Notes: generated by a model from the sequence alone, not told the origin. 29,297 nt of DNA from RFTU01 sp032122355 (GCA_032122355.1 JAUMCS010000001.1:1-29297); one strand, 5' to 3'; positions 7,916 to 17,054 are shown, counted from the first letter of the stretch. Numbers and translations are program-made.

Positions 7916-8614
7916 ATGCCAACCCCGTTTCTTTTTGAGCCCCCCGCCATTCAGTCCCTCCCAATTCAAGGGCAAAGTCAGCGCTTTCCTATCCGGCGTT
8001 TGTTCTTTGTAGGACGTAATTACTTGGCTCATGCCGCAGAGATGGGTTTCAGTGTCGATAAATCCACCGAGACTCCGTTTTACTTTACCAAGTCGCCCTA
8101 TGCGCTGGCGCAATCCAATGGCTCTATTGCATATGCCTCGGGTACATCAAACTATCACTATGAATTGGAATTGGTAGTGGCCATTGGTACGGCAGGTTTC
8201 CAAGTTAGCTCTACTGATGCACATCAACTGATTTACGGCTACGGTGTTGGTTTAGACATGACACGCCGTGATTTGCAATTTGCCCTGCGTGATAAGGGTC
8301 GGCCATGGGATTTGGCTAAAGATGTGGAAATGGGTGCTGTGTGCTCAGAAATCGTTCCCATGCAAGGCGTGGTCAAAACCACAGGTAAAATTGAATTGGA
8401 AGTGAACGGTCAAGTGAGGCAAAAAGCTGATATCTCTCAACTAATATGGAACATTCCTGAAATTATTGAAGATTTATCAAGATACTACCATTTGCAACCG
8501 GGTGATTTAATTTATACCGGAACACCCGAGGGTGTCGGCCCTGTACAACCGGGCGATCATTTGCGAGGCAGCGTAGAAGGCATTACCGAAGTGACAGCGC
8601 TTGTAGTGCCTTAA
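7916..8614 (+). CDS. Fumarylacetoacetate hydrolase family protein (fumarylpyruvate hydrolase/FAHD1-like)
   Basis: Members of this family cleave carbon-carbon bonds in 1,3-diketo acids such as fumarylpyruvate or acylpyruvates, or decarboxylate oxaloacetate, using a Mg2+ or Mn2+ ion. The 232-residue product has the short, catalytic-domain-only length of the FAHD1/NagK branch. Visible signatures are GRNYLAHAAEMG near residue 33, the metal-ligand pair in YELELVVAIG (E83, E85), YGYGVGLDMTRRDLQ with D114, RPWDLAKD, and the C-terminal GDLIYTGTPEGVGPVQPGD. A good Shine-Dalgarno (AAAGGA) lies before the ATG. No other aromatic-degradation gene is nearby, so the substrate cannot be named; a general oxaloacetate or acylpyruvate role is as likely. 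Its 3' end overlaps the convergent epimerase-like gene by 32 bp. Confidence 0.92.
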   Translation: MPTPFLFEPPAIQSLPIQGQSQRFPIRRLFFVGRNYLAHAAEMGFSVDKSTETPFYFTKSPYALAQSNGSIAYASGTSNYHYELELVVAIGTAGFQVSSTDAHQLIYGYGVGLDMTRRDLQFALRDKGRPWDLAKDVEMGAVCSEIVPMQGVVKTTGKIELEVNGQVRQKADISQLIWNIPEIIEDLSRYYHLQPGDLIYTGTPEGVGPVQPGDHLRGSVEGITEVTALVVP

Positions 8615-9482
8615 GTGTATGTGGCCATCGTAGCTGCACACGCAATTCGCGCTTCATACGTTGATTATTTAATCGACGGGATTCATTCATAAAGCTCCAT
8701 TGCATGGGGCTGACTTTTTGTTGCAATTCTTCTCGGGAAAGCCTAGGTGCCCTAGGTATCTGGCACTCATCATAAATGGCATCAAAGTGATCTCCCATCA
8801 AGGTTTGGGCATCATCACAGGCATGATAAATTCGCTGTGGCTTTGCCCGAGTGAGTGCGGCTATACAGATTCGCGCCAAATCATCGGCGTGTATATGATT
8901 GGTATACACATCATGCTCAGGCTTGAGTAAGGGAGCCCCTTTGCGCACGCGGTCACGCGGATCTCCGCCCTCGCGGTCAAAGGCATAAATGCCAGGCACC
9001 CGCAAAATGCTAACGGCAACATCATGGATCAACCCAAACTGTTTGACTTGCTGCTCGGCATCGACCCTGCGGATAGCTCGTGCCGTTTGCGGCTGAGGGC
9101 GGCGTGTTTCATCAAAAAAAGCGCCACCGGTATTCCCATAAACGCCTGTGGTACTCATATAAACCAATCGCTGGATTGTTGGCTTTCGGGCTAATGTCTG
9201 CAATAGGTGCTGGGTTCGGGTATCCCTAGCCCCGTGCCCTGGTGGTGGCGCCAAATGCAGCACCCATGTGGCCAAACCCGCAAGCCGGTGCAAGCTACCC
9301 GGATCGTCTAGATTGCCCAACAATGGGATTGTTCCAGCAGCTCGCAATATGGGAACTCGCTGCGGACTGGATGTCAGCGCAAACACCTTCAGCGATGGCG
9401 GCAAGCGTTGGAGTATTCGCATACCCACATCACCGCATCCAACGATTAACAAGCGTGGTTGGTATGAATTAAAGCCTATCAC
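8583..9482 (-). CDS. NAD(P)-binding epimerase/dehydratase-like protein (extended SDR)
   Basis: The 299-residue product has a Rossmann fold start (LLIVGCGDVGMRIL, with GCGDVG at 16-21) and the extended short-chain dehydrogenase order: a central LVYMSTTGVYGNTGG, which resembles the Ser/Thr-bearing strand before the catalytic Tyr, then a C-terminal substrate part with INHIHADDLARI-like sequence (TNHIHADDLARICI). It resembles the YeeZ group of NAD-dependent epimerase-like proteins, whose substrates are mostly unknown. The gene starts with GTG at 9480-9482 and shares the bases GTGA with the tatD stop, so its translation is probably coupled to tatD. The 3' end overlaps the convergent FAH gene by 32 bp. 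The substrate cannot be inferred from the context. Confidence 0.9.
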   Translation of the reverse strand: MIGFNSYQPRLLIVGCGDVGMRILQRLPPSLKVFALTSSPQRVPILRAAGTIPLLGNLDDPGSLHRLAGLATWVLHLAPPPGHGARDTRTQHLLQTLARKPTIQRLVYMSTTGVYGNTGGAFFDETRRPQPQTARAIRRVDAEQQVKQFGLIHDVAVSILRVPGIYAFDREGGDPRDRVRKGAPLLKPEHDVYTNHIHADDLARICIAALTRAKPQRIYHACDDAQTLMGDHFDAIYDECQIPRAPRLSREELQQKVSPMQWSFMNESRRLNNQRMKRELRVQLRWPHTLKALQALSLR

Positions 9483-10258
9483 CGATGCAGCTGAAATAAG
9501 GTTTCAAAATTGCGGCTGGTTTGCTGGCCTACTTGCTCAATCGAAAGCGATTGAATTTGGGCAATCTGTTCGGCTACATGAACCACCCAAGCGGGCTGAT
9601 TGGGCTTGCCTCGGTGGGGTACTGGAGCTAAATAGGGGCTATCGGTTTCAATGAGGATTCGATCGATTGGTACTAAGCGTACTACATCGCGTAAGTCCTG
9701 AGCATTTTTAAATGTCAAAATACCGGAAAACGAAATATAAAAACCCAAATCAAGTGCTGCACGGGCGACTTCTGCGGTTTCAGTAAAACAATGGAAAACG
9801 CCGCGCGCGCGCAACTGCCCTTCTTCTCGCAAAATTCGAATCGTATCGGCACTGGCGCTGCGGGTATGCACAATCAGGGGCAATTCGGCTGCAAGCGAGA
9901 CTTGAATATGAACTCTAAAACGCTCGCGCTGCCATTCCATTTGCTCATGGGTTTTATCGCCGATGCGGAAATAGTCTAGGCCTGTTTCACCAATTCCCAC
10001 CACCTTGGGGTGTTGACAGCGTGTCAATAAATCGGCTTTTGTGGGCTCAAACACATCTTCATTATCAGGATGAACACCCACGGTACACCAAAAGTTATCA
10101 TATTGCTGAGCTAGTGCCAGTGTTTCATCAAAATCCTCAATGCGAGTATTGATGATCAAGGCACGGTCTACCAAAGCATCGGCCATGGCTTGACGAACTT
10201 CATTCATACGGCCTTTAAAATCAGGCCATGTTAAATGGCAGTGTGAGTCTATGAACAT
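9479..10258 (-). CDS. TatD-family metal-dependent hydrolase (YcfH-like)
   Basis: TatD proteins are TIM-barrel metal-dependent DNases; the YcfH branch is the one found beside holB and tmk. Metal ligands can be read directly: H6 and H8 in the opening SHCHL, E91 in GIGETGLDY, H131 in PLIVHTR, H156 in FHCFT and D206 in ILIETDSPYLAP. The tail PHRGKPNQPAWV also fits. The 259-residue length is typical. The gene lies 3 bp after holB and ends by overlapping the next gene by 4 bp, so it is part of the mltG-tmk-holB-tatD transcription unit. In many proteobacteria a pilZ gene lies between holB and tatD; here it is absent. Confidence 0.95.
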   Translation of the reverse strand: MFIDSHCHLTWPDFKGRMNEVRQAMADALVDRALIINTRIEDFDETLALAQQYDNFWCTVGVHPDNEDVFEPTKADLLTRCQHPKVVGIGETGLDYFRIGDKTHEQMEWQRERFRVHIQVSLAAELPLIVHTRSASADTIRILREEGQLRARGVFHCFTETAEVARAALDLGFYISFSGILTFKNAQDLRDVVRLVPIDRILIETDSPYLAPVPHRGKPNQPAWVVHVAEQIAQIQSLSIEQVGQQTSRNFETLFQLHR

Positions 10259-10261
10259 GAT

Positions 10262-11275
10262 TTACCTGCTGATCGATAGGGTGAGAGATTCCATCAACAG
10301 ACCCGGATTGAAGGGGTGCTCTTGATACCGAGCTGCTCGTTGCAATTCCAGCCACCAGCGATTGAGTTGTTCTGTGGAATGCTCAAATTGTAGGTTTGAT
10401 TCATCAAAGTACCGTGCCATACCTCCATGCCTTAAGGCCAGTAAATCAATGCACAAGCACTGCAACGCTTGTATGAATAAGGGTACGGGCCAGCGGCTGT
10501 ATTTGGCGATATCTTCCGGGCGGCCTTGCTGCACACAGGTAGGCAAATGGTACCACTCCTTGGCGCTGATACCCGCTTGATGGGCCGCCCATGCTGCTAA
10601 AGGGCTGCCGCCAAAGGCTTTTAATAATGCCGAAGCTTCAGTAGCTGGCAAGCCTTGATCTTGCAACCATTTCAATGAATCCGGGGCAGGTGGCAGATGC
10701 ATACTCCACAACTGGCAGCGGCTACGCAAGGTTGGCATCAAGGCCTGAGGGTCATCGGCACACAAAATAATGCGTAAACTCGGGGCGGGTTCTTCCAGGG
10801 TTTTGAGTAAGCTATTGGCGGATTCCGTATTTAAGCTGGCTGCAGGGTAAATGATTAATACCTTAGCGCGCCCACGCGATGGGGTTTGGTGGCTCCAGTG
10901 GATTGCCGAACGCGCATCAGCCACTCGTATGACCTTACTGGGCTTGGTGCCAGCTGCCAGGCTAGATTCATCTTCATTCCACTGCAAGGCAATGCGCATA
11001 CTTTGCGGTGCTAATAGCTGCAAATCTGGGTGGGTACGGCTGACTAAATAATGGCATGAAGGGCAAACACCACAGGGCAGCATGGAGGGGCCATCTATAC
11101 TTTCGCACAACCATTTTTGCGCCAGCAATGCCGCCAATTCAAACTGCCCTGCTCCTTGCGGGCCATGTAAAAGCAAGGAATGGCCTTGATGCCGTTGCAG
11201 TTCAGTAAACGGTTGTAATAGCCAAGGCAACATAGGTTGAGGGTTTTCCTTGGTGATAAAGGGGGTAGTTAGCAT
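10262..11275 (-). CDS. holB: DNA polymerase III subunit delta'
   Basis: HolB is the delta' subunit of the clamp loader, the rigid stator that helps open and load the sliding clamp on DNA. The product begins with an AAA+ fold whose P-loop is degenerate (GPQGAGQF at 38-45, with Gln in place of Lys), as expected because delta' does not hydrolyse ATP. Four cysteines at 57, 68, 71 and 74 (PCGVCPSC) form the usual zinc module, and the SRC motif appears in LRSRCQLW. The 337-residue length is normal. An alternative start is M15 (ATG at 11231-11233), which aligns better with the E. coli N-terminus; no Shine-Dalgarno decides between the two. It lies 28 bp after tmk. Confidence 0.94.
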   Translation of the reverse strand: MLTTPFITKENPQPMLPWLLQPFTELQRHQGHSLLLHGPQGAGQFELAALLAQKWLCESIDGPSMLPCGVCPSCHYLVSRTHPDLQLLAPQSMRIALQWNEDESSLAAGTKPSKVIRVADARSAIHWSHQTPSRGRAKVLIIYPAASLNTESANSLLKTLEEPAPSLRIILCADDPQALMPTLRSRCQLWSMHLPPAPDSLKWLQDQGLPATEASALLKAFGGSPLAAWAAHQAGISAKEWYHLPTCVQQGRPEDIAKYSRWPVPLFIQALQCLCIDLLALRHGGMARYFDESNLQFEHSTEQLNRWWLELQRAARYQEHPFNPGLLMESLTLSISR

Positions 11276-11303
11276 AGGTGAATTTTATGCCCAATGTAGT
11301 CTG

Positions 11304-11915
11304 TCAATACCCTCGGGCCAGCATTGCTGCATTTATATCTTGCCAAACTTGCGCTGGTGCTTGTTGAGCATCCAGCACCACAAAACGCTGGGGCTCAAGC
11401 TCTACACGGTGCATATAGCCCTGCCGGACTTGTTCAAAAAATTCCGTTTGCAATTGCTCAAACCGATCGGGCTCGCGCACCGCAGATCGACGTTGTGCCG
11501 CAATGGCCGGCTGCAGATCAAATAGCAGCGTTAAATCCGGCGCAAGCTCTGCTTGAACCCATCGCTCTAATTGTTGCAATACAGCCAGGTCAAATCCGCG
11601 CCCTGCCCCTTGGTAAGCAAACGTTGCATCTGTGAAGCGATCACACAACACCACCGCGCCGCGTTTTAGGGCGGGCTCGATGCATTTCATCAAATGATCT
11701 CGGCGCGCGGCAAACACCATCAACACTTCCGTCAGTGTATCCATGCTTTGATGCAAAATCATTTCACGCAACTGCTCTGCCAGTTCAGTGCCGCCAGGCT
11801 CTCGCGTTACCACCACTTCTTTATGGCTGCGTTCGAGGAGTTCTTGCAAGGCTGCGATGTGGCTGGATTTGCCCGCACCGTCTATACCTTCGAGTGTGAT
11901 AAAAATTCCGTTCAT
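11304..11915 (-). CDS. tmk: Thymidylate kinase
   Basis: Tmk phosphorylates dTMP to dTDP with ATP, the last specific step of dTTP synthesis. The 203-residue product has the P-loop GIDGAGKSS at 10-18, the DR-containing motif TREPGGTELAEQLR, the substrate segment DRFTDATFAYQGAGRGFD and an Arg-rich LID region near QRRSAVREPDRFE. These are all the parts expected of a bacterial thymidylate kinase. The start ATG shares four bases (ATGA) with the end of mltG, so translation is probably coupled. Confidence 0.97.
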   Translation of the reverse strand: MNGIFITLEGIDGAGKSSHIAALQELLERSHKEVVVTREPGGTELAEQLREMILHQSMDTLTEVLMVFAARRDHLMKCIEPALKRGAVVLCDRFTDATFAYQGAGRGFDLAVLQQLERWVQAELAPDLTLLFDLQPAIAAQRRSAVREPDRFEQLQTEFFEQVRQGYMHRVELEPQRFVVLDAQQAPAQVWQDINAAMLARGY

Positions 11916-12976
11916 GGTGTACTGCTGAGTTGGTGACGTTGTATTTGGTATTTTTGCACCGCCCTATTATGTTGCTCTAGGGTTTGGCTAAAGGCGCTGC
12001 TGCCATCACCTTTAGCAACAAAATACAAGGCTTGAGTGGGCGTAGGTTGTACCGCTGATTTTAATGCGGCTACTCCGGGCATGGCAATCGGAGTGGGCGG
12101 CAAGCCCAGACGGGTATAGGTATTGTGCGGCGTATCGGTTTGCAGGTGGTGTTTGCGCAGGTTGCCATCAAATTGCTCACCTAAACCATAAATCACGGTC
12201 GGGTCGGTTTGCAATGGCATGCCTATGCGTAAACGATTGCTAAATACACCTGCAATTAAGCCTTGATCAGCTGTGAGTGCCGTTTCTTTTTCAATAATAG
12301 ACGCCAAAATCAGCGCCTCATAGGGGGATTTTAGTGGGATATCGGCATTTTTGCTTTGCCAAATCTGGGTGAGTTGACGCTGCATGGCCCTGTGCGCTTG
12401 CTGCAGTACAGTTACATCACGCACGCCTACAGCGTATAAATATGTATCTGGCATAAACCATCCCTCTGGATTAGTCGCATCAGCACCTATGGCGTGCATC
12501 ACCTGTTCATCCGATAAAGCCGCTATGGTTTGCGTTAAACCTGTGGCATTTTGAAGTGCAGCACGTACTTGTCGAAATGTCCAGCCTTCAATAATGCGGA
12601 ACTTTTGTAAAGTGCCCTCGCCTTTTTGCATTTTGTTGAGCAACTGCCAAGGGCTGGTGGGTTGATTAAGCACATAACTACTGGCTTGAATATACCTAGC
12701 CTTGCCCGATATTCGAAACAGCAGGTTTAAAGCCATGGCCGAAGTATCAAAACCTGCTTCTACCCATGCTCGCGCAATTTGCTGTGCAGATTGCCCTTTT
12801 TCAATGGTGAGCTCTACCGGCTTGCCATGCTTTAATGCAATGGGCCCGCGCGCCCACATCAAAGCCAGTAGCAAAGCCATGCTAAGGCTTCCTAATGTAA
12901 ACGCAACCCCCGTTTTCAGTAGGCCTTGCACCTTCCAGCAAAAAGGGTTGCTCAGTAATACAATGCGTTTTGTCAT
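11912..12976 (-). CDS. mltG: Endolytic peptidoglycan transglycosylase MltG (YceG-like)
   Basis: MltG is an inner-membrane endolytic murein transglycosylase that cuts nascent glycan strands and so ends their elongation. A single membrane segment lies near residues 22-42 (GVAFTLGSLSMALLLALMW), followed by a LysM-like region and the catalytic domain. The catalytic glutamate is E229 in LASIIEKET, matching E218 of E. coli. Conserved blocks FMPDTYLYAVG, NRLRIGMPLQTDPTVIYGLG and NTYTRLGLPPTPIAMPG follow. Length (354) is ordinary. The gene is divergent from ygfZ across only 38 bp, and it heads the tmk-holB-tatD cluster. Confidence 0.96.
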   Translation of the reverse strand: MTKRIVLLSNPFCWKVQGLLKTGVAFTLGSLSMALLLALMWARGPIALKHGKPVELTIEKGQSAQQIARAWVEAGFDTSAMALNLLFRISGKARYIQASSYVLNQPTSPWQLLNKMQKGEGTLQKFRIIEGWTFRQVRAALQNATGLTQTIAALSDEQVMHAIGADATNPEGWFMPDTYLYAVGVRDVTVLQQAHRAMQRQLTQIWQSKNADIPLKSPYEALILASIIEKETALTADQGLIAGVFSNRLRIGMPLQTDPTVIYGLGEQFDGNLRKHHLQTDTPHNTYTRLGLPPTPIAMPGVAALKSAVQPTPTQALYFVAKGDGSSAFSQTLEQHNRAVQKYQIQRHQLSSTP

Positions 12977-13014
12977 GGGCTATTATTCAATCAAAAGCTA
13001 GTCAACATTGTCAC

Positions 13015-14007
13015 ATGCAAATAACTCACCACCCCATCCACCTTAATCATTTGGCAGCATTTAAGGCTTACGGCCCAGATTCAGCCACTTTTTTGCAAAG
13101 CCAACTCACTCAGGAAATTCTTACTCTAAGTCCGCAAGCCTATACACTGGCCGGTTATTGCAGTGCCAAAGGCCGCTTGTTGGCGAATTTTATAATCTGG
13201 CGCACTGAGCCCGACGCATTTATGCTGGTGTGTAGCGCCGATTTATTACCTGCACTCGTCAAACGTCTGAGCATGTTTGTACTTAGGGCCAAATGCCAGT
13301 TTGAAGTACTCGATTCGTCTTGGGTTTTATACGGTATTTGGGGGGATGCGTTATCTGCTCCCAACGCTGTGCCCATTTTAACCGGACAAGTTCAAACTAC
13401 CCCTCACGGCTGGTTATTGGGTTTGCCCAATGCTCCGTCTCATGAATCAGGTGAACCCGCTATCCCACGGCAAATAGCTCTGATTCAAACCAAAACCACT
13501 GATACCCCCTTAAGATTCCCTTCATCGCACGAGCATCTAGATGCCTGGCGTTTATGGGATATCAACAGCGGTTTTCCTTGGATTGTGGCGGCCACAGCCG
13601 ATCAATTTGTCCCACAAATGATCAATTGGGAAGTGCTCAGTGGCATCAACTTCAAAAAAGGCTGTTACCCAGGCCAAGAAGTTGTGGCGCGTACTCAATA
13701 CAGAGGCACGCTTAAGCGACGTATGTTTTTAATGGAGTTTCCGGTCGCATGCCGTGCCGGCGATGAGATTTTCACCCTAGAGGAACCTGATCAGCCTATT
13801 GGTGTGGTAGTCAATGCCGCAGCCGTGGTGGGTTCACAGGCGAAAAATACCGAGGTATATCGCGCTTTGATTTCTATGAAACTCGAGGCCATTCTACACC
13901 CTGAGAAAACCATACGTATCCACATAGAGCCGAATACGCCCGCATTTGATCTAGCACCTTGCCTGAGACCCCTGCCCTACTCATGGGAAGAACCTCAGGA
14001 CTCATGA
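13015..14007 (+). CDS. ygfZ: Folate-binding protein YgfZ (iron-sulfur cluster repair/assembly factor)
   Basis: YgfZ is a tetrahydrofolate-binding relative of the glycine cleavage T protein that helps keep certain Fe-S enzymes active, including the tRNA-modifying MiaB. The diagnostic motif KGCYPGQE is at residues 215-222, with the conserved Cys at 217. The product has 330 residues. I chose the ATG at 13015-13017 (MQITHHPIHL) over an upstream in-frame TTG at 12970, because the longer form would run into the mltG start and gives no conserved residues. It is divergent from mltG with a 38 bp gap and converges on ettA with a 10 bp gap. Confidence 0.93.
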   Translation: MQITHHPIHLNHLAAFKAYGPDSATFLQSQLTQEILTLSPQAYTLAGYCSAKGRLLANFIIWRTEPDAFMLVCSADLLPALVKRLSMFVLRAKCQFEVLDSSWVLYGIWGDALSAPNAVPILTGQVQTTPHGWLLGLPNAPSHESGEPAIPRQIALIQTKTTDTPLRFPSSHEHLDAWRLWDINSGFPWIVAATADQFVPQMINWEVLSGINFKKGCYPGQEVVARTQYRGTLKRRMFLMEFPVACRAGDEIFTLEEPDQPIGVVVNAAAVVGSQAKNTEVYRALISMKLEAILHPEKTIRIHIEPNTPAFDLAPCLRPLPYSWEEPQDS

Positions 14008-14017
14008 GCAACAGAGC

Positions 14018-15682
14018 TTATTGAATAGGTTTAAAGCGCACGCGCTTAGGACGTGCGCCCTCTTCACCTAAGCGTTTTTTCTTGTCAGCTTCGTATTCTT
14101 GGTAGTTGCCGTCAAAAAATACCCACTGGCTGTCACCCTCAGCCGCCAATATATGCGTGCATATACGATCTAAGAACCAACGATCATGGCTGATGACCAA
14201 GGCTGAACCCGCAAACTCTAGCAAGGCCTCTTCCAGTGCGCGTAGGGTTTCAACGTCAAGATCATTCGAGGGCTCATCCAGCAACAACACATTACCGCCG
14301 CGCGCCAAGGTTTTTGCTAGGTGCAAACGCCCCCGCTCCCCCCCCGAGAGTTGCCCAACCAACTTCTGTTGATCATTACCCTTGAAGTTAAAGCGCCCCA
14401 AATAGGCGCGACTGGGCATCACGAACTTACCCACCACTAAATTATCCAGCCCACCGGAAATATCTTCCCATACGGTTTTATCGTTCTCTAGGCTTTGGCG
14501 GCTTTGATCCACAAAGGCCAGTTGCGCCGTTTTGCCAATCACCACCTCACCGGAATCGGGTTGTTCAACGCCTTGAATCATCCGAAACAGCGTGGATTTA
14601 CCCGCACCGTTGGGGCCAATAATGCCCACAATCCCACCAGCGGGAATTTTAAAGCTCAGGTTATCAATCAGCAATCGATCGCCAAAGCTTTTCGATACGC
14701 CCTTGAACTCAATGACTTCATTACCCAAGCGCTCAGCTACAGGAATAAAAATTTCATTGGTTTCATTGCGTTGTTGGTATTCAAAATCACTCAGTTCTTC
14801 GAAGCGTGCCAAACGGGCTTTACTCTTGGCTTGACGGCCTTTGGCATTTTTACGTACCCATTCCAGTTCTTGCTTCATCGCTTTACGGCGGGCATCTTCG
14901 CTTTTCTGTTCTTGCTCTAAACGAGCTTCTTTTTGACTGAGCCAATCAGAGTAGTTGCCTTTCCAAGGAATGCCATGGCCACGGTCTAGCTCCAAAATCC
15001 ATTCGGCCGCATTGTCAAGGAAGTAGCGATCGTGGGTGATGGCCACCACGGTGCCGGGAAAACGCTGTAAAAACTGCTCAAGCCACTCGACACTTTCTGC
15101 ATCCAAGTGGTTGGTGGGCTCATCTAAAAGCAACATATCAGGCTTGCTGAGCAACAGGCGGCACAGCGCAACTCGGCGCTTTTCACCGCCTGAGAGTTTG
15201 CCGATTTGCGCATCCCAAGGGGGCAGGCGCAAGGCATCAGCTGCCAATTCAAGCTGTAGATCGGTGTTTTCAGAACCCGCTGCCGAAATAATAGCTTCGA
15301 GCTCAGCTTGTTCGGTGGCGAGTTTGTCAAAATCCGCATCGGGCTCAGCGTAAGCTGCATAAACTTCATCGAGGCGTTTTTTTGCGGCAAGTACGCCACC
15401 AATACCCTCCTCTACGGCTTCCCGAACTGTTTGCTCGGGGTTGACCAGCGGCTCTTGCGGGAGATAACCAATTTTGATCCCTGGCATAGCAGTGGCTTCG
15501 CCTTCGATTTCTTTATCGATACCCGCCATGATTTTGAGCAGTGTTGACTTTCCAGCACCATTCAAGCCCAGCACACCAATTTTGGCACCCGGGAAAAAAC
15601 TCAGGGAAACCTCTTTCAAAATTTGTCGTTTAGGCGGAACCGTTTTGGTTACGCGATTCATTGTGTATACGTATTGAGCCAT
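14018..15682 (-). CDS. ettA: Energy-dependent translational throttle protein EttA (ABC-F)
   Basis: EttA is a soluble ABC-F ATPase with no membrane part; it binds the ribosomal E site and gates entry into elongation according to the ATP/ADP ratio. Two ABC cassettes are present: GLNGAGKS near 39-46 with LSGGEKRRVALCR, and GPNGAGKS in the second half with LSGGERGRLHLAK; both have Walker B glutamates (LLLDEPTNHLD and LLLDEPSNDLD). The linker between them is basic and helical. The start is the ATG at 15680-15682 (MAQYVYTMNRV), which aligns with the E. coli protein; an ORF extends 12 codons upstream, but those residues (FHHFAFLPIFI) have no counterpart. Length is then 554, the family norm. Confidence 0.97.
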   Translation of the reverse strand: MAQYVYTMNRVTKTVPPKRQILKEVSLSFFPGAKIGVLGLNGAGKSTLLKIMAGIDKEIEGEATAMPGIKIGYLPQEPLVNPEQTVREAVEEGIGGVLAAKKRLDEVYAAYAEPDADFDKLATEQAELEAIISAAGSENTDLQLELAADALRLPPWDAQIGKLSGGEKRRVALCRLLLSKPDMLLLDEPTNHLDAESVEWLEQFLQRFPGTVVAITHDRYFLDNAAEWILELDRGHGIPWKGNYSDWLSQKEARLEQEQKSEDARRKAMKQELEWVRKNAKGRQAKSKARLARFEELSDFEYQQRNETNEIFIPVAERLGNEVIEFKGVSKSFGDRLLIDNLSFKIPAGGIVGIIGPNGAGKSTLFRMIQGVEQPDSGEVVIGKTAQLAFVDQSRQSLENDKTVWEDISGGLDNLVVGKFVMPSRAYLGRFNFKGNDQQKLVGQLSGGERGRLHLAKTLARGGNVLLLDEPSNDLDVETLRALEEALLEFAGSALVISHDRWFLDRICTHILAAEGDSQWVFFDGNYQEYEADKKKRLGEEGARPKRVRFKPIQ

Positions 15683-15754
15683 GATGAAAATAGGAAGAAA
15701 GGCAAAGTGGTGAAACAAAACCCCTATTGTCGCTTACACTGAGGCTTTTTCATA

Positions 15755-17047
15755 ATGAACTTCACAGATTTAGGTTTAGCTGAGCCCATTATTCGTGCCA
15801 TTGCTGAACAAGGCTATGAGCAACCGACCCCCATTCAAGCTCAAGCCATACCCGTGGTACTCCAGGGATGCGATTTAATGGCCGGCGCACAAACTGGTAC
15901 AGGTAAAACTGCCGGTTTTACCCTACCACTGCTGCACCGCTTACACACGCAAAAACCTATTTTGAATACCCGGGGCAAACCCGCCATACGCGGCCTCATA
16001 TTGACCCCCACCCGCGAACTGGCGGCGCAAGTAGAAGAAAGTGTGCGTGCTTACGGGCAATACCTGCCTTTAAAGTCGATGGTGATGTTTGGGGGCGTAG
16101 GTATGCAGCCACAAATCAATCTACTCCACCGAGGGGTTGATATATTGGTGGCTACACCCGGGCGTTTGTTAGATCACCATCAACAAGGCACCTTGGATCT
16201 TTCACAAGTGCAAATTTTTGTACTGGATGAAGCTGATCGCATGCTTGACATGGGCTTTATTCATGACATCAAAAAAGTACTCGCGATTTTACCCAAGCAA
16301 AAGCAAAGTTTGTTATTTTCCGCCACCTTCAGTGATGAAATCAAAGCCTTAGCGCAGCGCCTACTACATCAGCCCAGCTTGATTGAAGTGGCTAGGCGCA
16401 ATGCCACAGCTGACACCATTGCGCAGAAGGTTATCCTCACTGGCCGTGATCGCAAAAAAGAGCTACTCGCACACCTTATCAAGCAAGGGGACTGGCACCA
16501 AGTACTCGTGTTCACACGCATGAAGCATGGTGCGAATCGATTGGCCGAATACCTAACCGAAGCGGGCATACCTGCTATGGCCATACACGGCAATAAAAGC
16601 CAAGGGGCACGCACCAAAGCATTGAGTGAATTCAAAAGCGGGCAACTGCCCGTGCTGGTTGCCACCGATATTGCGGCCAGAGGCATCGATATTGACCAGC
16701 TACCCCATGTCGTGAATTTTGAACTACCCAATGTGCCTGAAGATTACGTACATCGCATTGGACGCACAGGACGTGCGGGGGCACAGGGTGAAGCACTCAG
16801 TTTGGTGTGTAGGGATGAAGAGGGTTTTTTGCGCGACATACAAAAACTCATCAAACGAGATATTCCTCAAGAAACTTTGCTAGGTTTTGAGCCACCCTTG
16901 CATGAAAAAGCCGAGCCCATTGTTTTGGGGCGCATGACCATTGGTGTACCCAGGCGCTCGGGTTCGGCTGCACCGAATCGAAATCAGGCAAACCGTGGTG
17001 GCTCAGCCCGTCGCCCCAGAGTAAACACTTTAACCCCTAACCGTTGA
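15755..17047 (+). CDS. rhlE: DEAD-box ATP-dependent RNA helicase RhlE
   Basis: RhlE is an RNA helicase acting in ribosome maturation and mRNA decay. The 430-residue product shows the full set of DEAD-box motifs: a Q motif (GYEQPTPIQAQAIP), motif I AQTGTGKT at 45-52, PTRELAAQ, TPGRLLD, DEAD at 158-161, SAT at 189-191, ARGIDI and HRIGRTGRAG. Between them, the segments FGGVGMQPQ and HGNKSQGARTKAL match RhlE specifically. A short basic tail rich in Arg, Gly and Asn follows the core and probably aids RNA binding. The gene is divergent from ettA across 72 bp and ends 7 bp before the reductase gene, suggesting co-transcription. Confidence 0.95.
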   Translation: MNFTDLGLAEPIIRAIAEQGYEQPTPIQAQAIPVVLQGCDLMAGAQTGTGKTAGFTLPLLHRLHTQKPILNTRGKPAIRGLILTPTRELAAQVEESVRAYGQYLPLKSMVMFGGVGMQPQINLLHRGVDILVATPGRLLDHHQQGTLDLSQVQIFVLDEADRMLDMGFIHDIKKVLAILPKQKQSLLFSATFSDEIKALAQRLLHQPSLIEVARRNATADTIAQKVILTGRDRKKELLAHLIKQGDWHQVLVFTRMKHGANRLAEYLTEAGIPAMAIHGNKSQGARTKALSEFKSGQLPVLVATDIAARGIDIDQLPHVVNFELPNVPEDYVHRIGRTGRAGAQGEALSLVCRDEEGFLRDIQKLIKRDIPQETLLGFEPPLHEKAEPIVLGRMTIGVPRRSGSAAPNRNQANRGGSARRPRVNTLTPNR

Positions 17048-17054
17048 TTCTTCT

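Noticed and set aside
12970..13014. Upstream TTG start for ygfZ
   Set aside because: It would overlap the mltG start and add 15 residues with no family match; ATG at 13015 fits better.
14008..14017. Terminator between the convergent ygfZ and ettA
   Set aside because: The 10 bp gap is too short for a hairpin plus T-run, and the surrounding bases do not form one.
15683..15718. Longer 5' start for ettA
   Set aside because: The 12 extra residues are hydrophobic and not in the family; MAQYVYTM at 15682 matches the known N-terminus.
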